NCBI GenBank assembly: GCA_902363145.1
Contig: CABIZB010000004.1
Location: 186,001 to 250,000, forward strand
Reading direction: 5' to 3'
DNA: 64,000 bases
Source of the DNA: Oscillospiraceae bacterium
GTDB lineage: Bacteria; Bacillota; Clostridia; Oscillospirales; Ruminococcaceae
Shown: in pieces, positions 59,801 through 64,000 of the stretch
Numbering within the stretch: the first letter of the stretch is position 1
Layout of the letters: each line of letters opens with the position of its first letter
Made by a program: the position numbers and the translations under genes
Notes under the pieces: generated by a model
What the model was told of the DNA's origin: nothing
Database searches by the model: none
What the model saw: only the letters and a program-made list of their open reading frames with translations

Positions 59801-62172
59801 TGATAACAGGCGGTACTTTTAATCAAAAAGTTGTATTTGATGGTAACAGCACTGTCACAGGCGGCTACTTTGGCGGAACAGTTGAGGGTATAAACAACCA
59901 CACCAAATTCATCAAGGGCGGTTATTTCAAAACCAAGCCCGATGACAGCCTTATCGCTGACGGATATGCAATAACGGCTTCGGGCAACACAAATTACCCT
60001 TACAAGGTCGCAGTTGCCCACATCTGCAACGGCGTTACCTATAGCAACCGACTTGACAGCACATTCACAGGCGGCACTCTTGCTTCAGGCAACTATTATC
60101 TCACCGAAAATCTCACCCTTACAAGCGAAATTCGGGTAGATAGAAACAGCACCGTCAAGATATGCCTCAACGGCCACAGCATTACCCAGACCGCAAACGC
60201 AGGCATATTCGCAAACAACGGAACCCTTGATGTCATCGACTGCATGGCAGCAGGAAAGCTTTCGGGCGGCAAGGGCTGCACTTCAACACAGGCAGGCGGC
60301 TGCATCTACAACAGCGGCACAATAACAATAAGCGGCATAACAATGGACGGAAACTCAGCTCCCCACGGCGGCGCTGTCAGCAACTACGGCGATATGCAGA
60401 TAACAAACTGCACTATCACCAATAACTCCGCAAACGGCGACGGCGGCGGAATAAACAATGCAGGCACTCTGACAGTTACAAACACAGAGATAACAGGCAA
60501 CAACGCTGTGAACGGCGGCGGAATCTCGACTATCGGCAAGCTTACTCTTAACAATGTTACCGTTACAGGCAACACAGCAGATTACGGCAGCGGAATAAGA
60601 ACTAACGCCTCCCCCGACGTTACTGTTTCAGGCGATATCATCATCAGGGATAACTCAGCAGGCAAATACCCCGATATGCTCCTTAACAGCAGCAAGCTGG
60701 CTGTTGATGCAAACGGACCGGGAGCAAATTCCTACATCAGCGTATCTGCTATCCCCGCTCCCACAAGTACCGCTCCCGTAAGCCTCACAGGCACAAACAA
60801 CGCTGATTACAGCGGATATTTCCACACCGATAACCCAGACTACGCAATAATCAACGGCGAAAACAACACCGTAATGCTGGTAATGGGCGAATATACCGTC
60901 ACCTTTGACGCAAACGGCCACGGAACCGCTCCCACTCAGCAGAAAACCACCTACGGCGGAAAGATAACCGAGCCTGCCGCTCCCACTGCTGAAAACTACT
61001 ATTTCCAGGGCTGGTTCAAGGAAAGCACCTGCGAGAACATGTGGGATTTCGACAGCGACATTGTTACCGCCAATATTACACTCTACGCAAAATGGTCCGA
61101 CTGTGACCACAGCGGCAACACAAATACTCTCTCCTGCACAAATAACACTACCTGCTCCGTATGCGGCGGAACAGTCGCTCCCACAGGTCATACTCCCTCG
61201 GCAAGCTGGTCTAACGACAGCACCGACCATTGGAAGATATGCGAAAACCCATGGTGCGGCGAGATAATCGAGAAGTCCGCTCACACCTACGGCGGCTGGA
61301 CTGTTACGATCCCCGCAACAGAGGAGCATGAGGGCGAACGTCAGCACACCTGCACAGAATGCGGATACACCGAGACAGAAATTATCTCCAAGGAAGCTCA
61401 CGTCCATTCCTTCGGCAGCGAATGGAAGCATGACGGAACATACCACTGGCATGAATGTGACTGCGGCGAAAGAACCGATGTATCGGCTCACACTCCCGAC
61501 GGCGGCAGAACTGCTCAGTCAGGCGGGATATACACAGGAACTCTCACCTACACCTGCACAGTATGCGGCAGCGTAACAGGCACAGAGAGGATAAAGGATA
61601 ATAAGACCTACGATATCCCCGACTACACATTCGCTCCCCTTTACATCGAAACAGGCATAACCTACGAAAAGCTCCGCATCGGCGTTGAGACAGACGAAAG
61701 CTCCGTTACACTCAGCTGGAACAGCATAGGCGGAGCAAAGGGCTACAAGGTTTATGTCTATGACTCGGACGATGCACTTATCAGCGTTAAGAAGACAGAC
61801 GAAACAACCATCACATTCAAAAAGCTCACCAACGGCGAGACATACAGATTTGTTGTAAAATACACCCTCAGCGGAAGAAGCTATCTCAGCAACTACTCCG
61901 ATGAAGCAAAGGTGACTATCATATACAAACCCTTTGTAAAGGTGTCCGCAGGGTTTGGAAGCGTAAAGCTCAGCTGGGAAGCAGTTGAGGGCGCAGAAAA
62001 GTATGCGGTTTACAAGATAAACGACGGCAGAGCGGTAAAGCTTACCGAGACCACAAAGCTTTCCGTAAGGATAAGCACTTCGGAAGAGGGCATTTACGGA
62101 GTTAAGGCATATGTTAACGGTAAATGGACAACCCTCACCACATCTGATCTGGTAAAGGCAAAGGCTGAATAA
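56866..62172 (+). CDS. Very large secreted repeat protein (beta-helix repeats, InlB-type repeat, FN3 domains)
   Basis: 1768 residues behind GGGAGGAAT. Residues 1-35 are a signal peptide. Six repeats of about 200 residues begin with HxCxGxTY at 39, 260, 456, 653, 851 and 1052; each has SGNYYLTEDI, SDVKICLNGKSI, LTLNNCNAANG and GGTFNQ/GGYF ladders typical of right-handed beta-helices. Repeat six diverges into a GGG.I polymorphic-membrane-type ladder (about 1110-1230). Then come a Listeria-Bacteroides repeat (about 1343-1412, TVTFDANGHG to TLYAKW), a stretch with paired CxxC motifs (about 1415-1575), and two FN3-like domains (about 1600-1768). No LPXTG or membrane anchor closes it. Likely an adhesin or carbohydrate-binding surface protein. 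Confidence 0.85.
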   Translation: MKKTAFLRTAFLALAFCMAFVLIPNSNASVSASEMPSGHTCDGVTYDIPLDSSFTGGTLASGNYYLTEGITLAKKIEINAGSDVKICLNGKSINTEDVTGFDYTIRNYGTLTLNNCDTANGIINTYSFTFLCYNNSVLYGNAAIYSPMEVKGRSKISGCTFNNDISCTANSEITGGTFLNRTYIHNSVVISGGTFNQEVKVFDSGVITGGYFSKAISSYNGNFIKGGYFKTKPDDSYIADGYVITDSGDTNYPYRVVMPHTCNGVTYDKPLDSSFTGGTLASGNYYLTEDITLASIIQINAGSDVKICLNGKSISGHYVENYGALTLNNCNAANGKLNNYYFGYGNSELYGNAVISSTNISLIEGNSRISGCVFDNYIRLLDNTLITGGTFNQRVETFDSSVIAGGYFSKAISAYNEKFIRGGYFKTKPDDSYIDDGYVITDSGDTNYPYRVVMPHTCNGVTYDKPLDSSFTGGTLASGNYYLTEDIDLTDTIKIAAGSDVKICLNGKNISGYNVENRGTLTLNNCNAANGKLNNYYHGYNDSVLYGNAVINTTVFSSTEGTSKISGCIFDHKFVCAENSEITGGTFNQMVAVHDHGVITGGYFGGTVANGTVGKFIKGGYFKTKPDDSYIADGYAITASGNSNYPYKVVLAHICDGVTYDKPLDSSFKGGTLASGNYYLTEDINLTNTIEISAGSDVKICLNGKSISEYYVNNYGTLTLNNCNAANGKVNTYYNGYNNSVLYGNAVINNTVFSSTEGTSKISGCIFDHKFVCMENSEITGGTFNQTVAVYDHGVITGGYFGGTVASGTVDDKFIKGGYFKTKPNDNFIADGYIITASGNTNYPYKVVLAHICDGITYDKPLDSSSSGKTLTSGNYYLTEDITLTDDIKISAGSDVKICLNGKNCALSNYVINYGTLTLNNCHAKNGKLNLSRYYHGFSNSVLYGNAVINSSYASNISYNGKVSGCVFDNEVRCTANSMITGGTFNQKVVFDGNSTVTGGYFGGTVEGINNHTKFIKGGYFKTKPDDSLIADGYAITASGNTNYPYKVAVAHICNGVTYSNRLDSTFTGGTLASGNYYLTENLTLTSEIRVDRNSTVKICLNGHSITQTANAGIFANNGTLDVIDCMAAGKLSGGKGCTSTQAGGCIYNSGTITISGITMDGNSAPHGGAVSNYGDMQITNCTITNNSANGDGGGINNAGTLTVTNTEITGNNAVNGGGISTIGKLTLNNVTVTGNTADYGSGIRTNASPDVTVSGDIIIRDNSAGKYPDMLLNSSKLAVDANGPGANSYISVSAIPAPTSTAPVSLTGTNNADYSGYFHTDNPDYAIINGENNTVMLVMGEYTVTFDANGHGTAPTQQKTTYGGKITEPAAPTAENYYFQGWFKESTCENMWDFDSDIVTANITLYAKWSDCDHSGNTNTLSCTNNTTCSVCGGTVAPTGHTPSASWSNDSTDHWKICENPWCGEIIEKSAHTYGGWTVTIPATEEHEGERQHTCTECGYTETEIISKEAHVHSFGSEWKHDGTYHWHECDCGERTDVSAHTPDGGRTAQSGGIYTGTLTYTCTVCGSVTGTERIKDNKTYDIPDYTFAPLYIETGITYEKLRIGVETDESSVTLSWNSIGGAKGYKVYVYDSDDALISVKKTDETTITFKKLTNGETYRFVVKYTLSGRSYLSNYSDEAKVTIIYKPFVKVSAGFGSVKLSWEAVEGAEKYAVYKINDGRAVKLTETTKLSVRISTSEEGIYGVKAYVNGKWTTLTTSDLVKAKAE
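56980..60600 (+). repeat. Six in-frame repeats of about 590-660 bases in the large secreted-protein gene
   Basis: Units start at 56980, 57643, 58231, 58822, 59416 and 60019. Units 3 and 4 are nearly identical over long stretches (for example around 58560 and 59150), and units 2 and 3 share a long identical junction, showing recent duplication or gene conversion. Confidence 0.85.
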
Positions 62173-62177
62173 AAATC

Positions 62178-62209
62178 AAAAGGACTGTTGCGATCGCAGC
62201 AGTCCTTTT
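62178..62209 (+). terminator. Terminator of the large secreted-protein gene
   Basis: AAAAGGACTG/CAGTCCTTTT arms with a TTGCGATCGCAG inner part and a T-run. Confidence 0.85.
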
Positions 62210-62252
62210 TGGTTGTGTGGCTAATAAAAAAGCCGACACAAATAACCTCTTA

Positions 62253-62352
62253 TACTAAGCACCAATTAAAAACTATACAAAAAATTGAGCATAATCTTGC
62301 GTATATGGATTATGCGATGATTTTTTGTCTATAGTTTTATTGGTGATTAGTA
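62253..62352. mobile_element. 100-bp MITE-like palindromic element, copy 2
   Basis: Same 100-base palindrome as 41121-41220 with two base differences. TTA flanks both ends (62250-62252 and 62353-62355), again a likely 3-bp target duplication. Confidence 0.85.
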
Positions 62353-62490
62353 TTAAGGCTCTTGGTGAAGCAGATTATATATAATATCAGGAAAATTATT
62401 ACCAGCTCACCGGCGACAAAAAGCCAGTGCTGTCTTCTGCTTGAAAAAATTTTCTGACATTGACTGCATAAGCACGAAATTATGCAGTAT
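62337..62490 (-). pseudogene. Possible remnant of a small zinc-ribbon/membrane protein
   Basis: A minus-strand frame without a start codon reads CSQCQKIFSSRRQHW followed by a hydrophobic helix (LFVAGELVIIFLILYII) and ends at a stop inside MITE copy 2. A CxxC plus one helix is what small zinc-ribbon membrane proteins have. It looks like a decayed 3' end. Confidence 0.3.
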
Positions 62491-62833
62491 AGACTGTGAG
62501 ACTATGAGTAATCGCAAAGAATTAACATAAAATTCACCAAATAACCCGTTAAAAGGATATTAAGTTTGCCGCAAAATGTAGTATAATCACAATCGAGATG
62601 TTGTCACTTTATGCCGAAGTGTATATACGAAAACGTTTAACGCTTGCCGCAGACCGCTGACAATATTATGAAGCAACCTTATCAAAATGTTCCGAGATAT
62701 ACGTATTTTTACAAATGTGTTCGTCTATGAACATTCAGTCAGACTGAGACATTTTGAATAACGGCTGTGATACAGATACATATTCATGTGACTGTATGAT
62801 ATCCCTTTTTAAATAAACATTTGGGAGGGTAAC
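62491..62833. other. Leader region of the HD-GYP gene
   Basis: About 340 bases. A TATAAT at 62582-62587 is the best -10 candidate, without a matching -35 box. No coding frame or obvious riboswitch; GTTTAACG and short palindromes occur but nothing I can name. Confidence 0.4.
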
Positions 62834-64000
62834 ATGAACACAGAACAAAAGAACAGGTCAACTATACTTATCGTGGACGATTCCGAAATGAACCGTGAAA
62901 TGCTTGCTGAGATACTCAAAGACGATTATGACACCATAGAAGCTGCCGACGGAAAGGAAGCCATCGCAGCTATCAAGGCTCATGAGAATGAGATAGATCT
63001 GGTGCTGCTGGATATCGTAATGCCCGAAATGGACGGCTTTGAGGTGCTTGCTCTTATGAACAGGTACAAGTGGATAGACTCCATTCCCGTTATAATGATA
63101 TCCGCAGAGGGCGATTTTTCGTTTATAAAGAAAGCATATGATCTGGGCGTTACGGACTATATCCAGCGTCCCTATCAGAGCTACCCCATACACCGCAGGA
63201 TAGACAACACCCTTATGCTCTACAACAAGCAGAAGCGTCTGCTGAACATCGTTGAAGAGCAGGTATATGCAAAGGAAAAAGACAACCGCACAATGATAAA
63301 CATTCTGGGCCACATCGTTGAGTTCAGGAACGGCGAAAGCGGTATGCACGTCCACCATATACAGACCATAACAAGGCTGCTGCTCCGCAGGCTGGTGCAG
63401 AAAACAGATAAATATGACCTTACCGAGAAAGATATTCTCCAGATAATAACAGCCTCATCTCTCCACGATATCGGAAAGATAACCATTGACGACAAGATAC
63501 TCAACAAGCCCGGCAAGCTCACAGACGAGGAGTTTGCCATAATGAAGACCCATGCCGCAGCAGGCGCAAATATGCTCAGGGATCTGCCCATATATCAGGA
63601 GAAAAAGAGCCTTGTCCATGTGGCATATCAGATATGCAGGTGGCACCACGAGCGATATGACGGCAGGGGCTATCCCGACGGATTAAAGGGCGAAGATATC
63701 CCCATTTCCGCTCAGGTAGTTGCTCTGGCGGACGTTTACGACGCTCTTACCAGCGAGCGATGCTATAAAAAGGCATTCTCACACGAAAAGTCCATGGAAA
63801 TGATAATGGACGGTCAGTGCGGTGCGTTCAATCCCCTGCTGCTGGAGTGCCTCAAGGACATCAGCGGAAACATTGCCCACGAGCTTGACATGGACTCCAA
63901 GGGCGAGATAGACAAGCAGATGCTTATGAATGTCACCGAAGAGATAATCGAGGACAAGATATCCGACCAGTCCAGCTACAGCTCAAAGCTGCTTGAAGCG
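62834..64000 (+). CDS. Response regulator with HD-GYP phosphodiesterase domain (runs off the window)
   Basis: 389 codons are present and the frame is open at the window edge; the start ATG follows GGGAGGGT. Residues about 10-130 are a receiver domain with phosphoacceptor D60 (VLLDIVMPEMDG) and the early acidic pair in LIVDDSEMNREM. The HD-GYP domain has HDIGK at 211-215, HHE at 271-273 and GYP at 279-281, the full catalytic set for cyclic di-GMP breakdown. A histidine kinase partner is not in view. The C-terminal extension (about 345-389) is helical and of unknown role. Confidence 0.92.
   Translation, partial: MNTEQKNRSTILIVDDSEMNREMLAEILKDDYDTIEAADGKEAIAAIKAHENEIDLVLLDIVMPEMDGFEVLALMNRYKWIDSIPVIMISAEGDFSFIKKAYDLGVTDYIQRPYQSYPIHRRIDNTLMLYNKQKRLLNIVEEQVYAKEKDNRTMINILGHIVEFRNGESGMHVHHIQTITRLLLRRLVQKTDKYDLTEKDILQIITASSLHDIGKITIDDKILNKPGKLTDEEFAIMKTHAAAGANMLRDLPIYQEKKSLVHVAYQICRWHHERYDGRGYPDGLKGEDIPISAQVVALADVYDALTSERCYKKAFSHEKSMEMIMDGQCGAFNPLLLECLKDISGNIAHELDMDSKGEIDKQMLMNVTEEIIEDKISDQSSYSSKLLEA

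Noticed and set aside
60655..61491. A 278-codon minus-strand open frame opposite the large repeat protein
   Set aside because: Mirror of the Gly/Cys/Thr-rich repeats; no start signal, and the plus-strand frame is clearly the gene.
1..64000. Prophage or integrative element
   Set aside because: No integrase, portal, terminase, relaxase or conjugation gene is visible, and no attachment-type repeats flank any block.

Overview
The window reads as chromosomal DNA of an anaerobic Firmicute of the Ruminococcus type (Oscillospiraceae). This rests on gene content: a YfmF/YfmH M16 peptidase pair, an NrtR-PnuC-NadR salvage operon, ECF-type ThiT under a TPP riboswitch, LytR-CpsA-Psr and tyrosine-kinase capsule genes, and a secreted beta-helix/FN3 repeat protein. 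Codon use is moderately GC-rich and spacers are AT-rich. I see no rRNA, tRNA, CRISPR array, prophage or full insertion sequence.

Layout. 1-2.6 kb: the start of a ferritin-like gene, birA, and a divergent MntP/YtaF-type gene that seems to start at ACG. 2.6-12.2 kb: a complete arginine pathway on the minus strand (argG, argH, argC, argJ, argB, argD, argF) with a GNAT gene, an orphan HicB-like gene and a lipoprotein gene between them; argG has a consensus promoter and ArgR-like boxes. 12.4-20.1 kb: eight tightly packed minus-strand genes (yfmF, FGGY kinase, araD, yfmH, lgt, folD, a secreted protein with a toxin-like C-terminus, a CPCC protein). 20.2-21.0 kb: no gene, but long-range complementarity that looks like a large structured RNA. 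21.0-25.8 kb: an LRR protein, a NatAB-type ABC exporter, and an SPFH/ribbon-helix-helix/SdpI cluster. 25.8-27.1 kb: rpsF-ssb-rpsR, with a 91-bp tandem repeat beyond its promoter. 27.4-34.1 kb: TetR with an ATC-hydrolase-like gene, a GntR(YtrA)-controlled MacAB-like exporter, and a nitroreductase.

34.2-37.8 kb: a U32-like gene and polA on the plus strand. 37.8-40.8 kb: NAD salvage operon (nrtR, NADAR, nadR, pnuC). 41.1-47.8 kb: two divergent FecCD-type importers; the minus-strand one lies behind a cobalamin riboswitch and has a 100-bp MITE at its last stop codon. 47.8-52.1 kb: exopolysaccharide control genes (Wzz-like, tyrosine kinase, PHP phosphatase, a secreted protein, LCP) with a long structured leader. 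52.2-56.5 kb: glmM, a small membrane protein, riboswitch-controlled thiT, and a carboxynorspermidine/saccharopine dehydrogenase. 56.9-62.2 kb: a 1768-residue secreted repeat protein. 62.8-64.0 kb: a second MITE copy nearby, then a receiver/HD-GYP protein that runs off the window.

The arginine, NAD, B12 and thiamine genes are each controlled by recognisable cis elements. The least explained items are the candidate structured RNA at 20.25-20.94 kb with its dispersed hairpin repeats, the toxin-like/CPCC pair in the folD operon, the SPFH-RHH-SdpI cluster and the capsule-operon leader. All calls come from reading the sequence; no database search was run.
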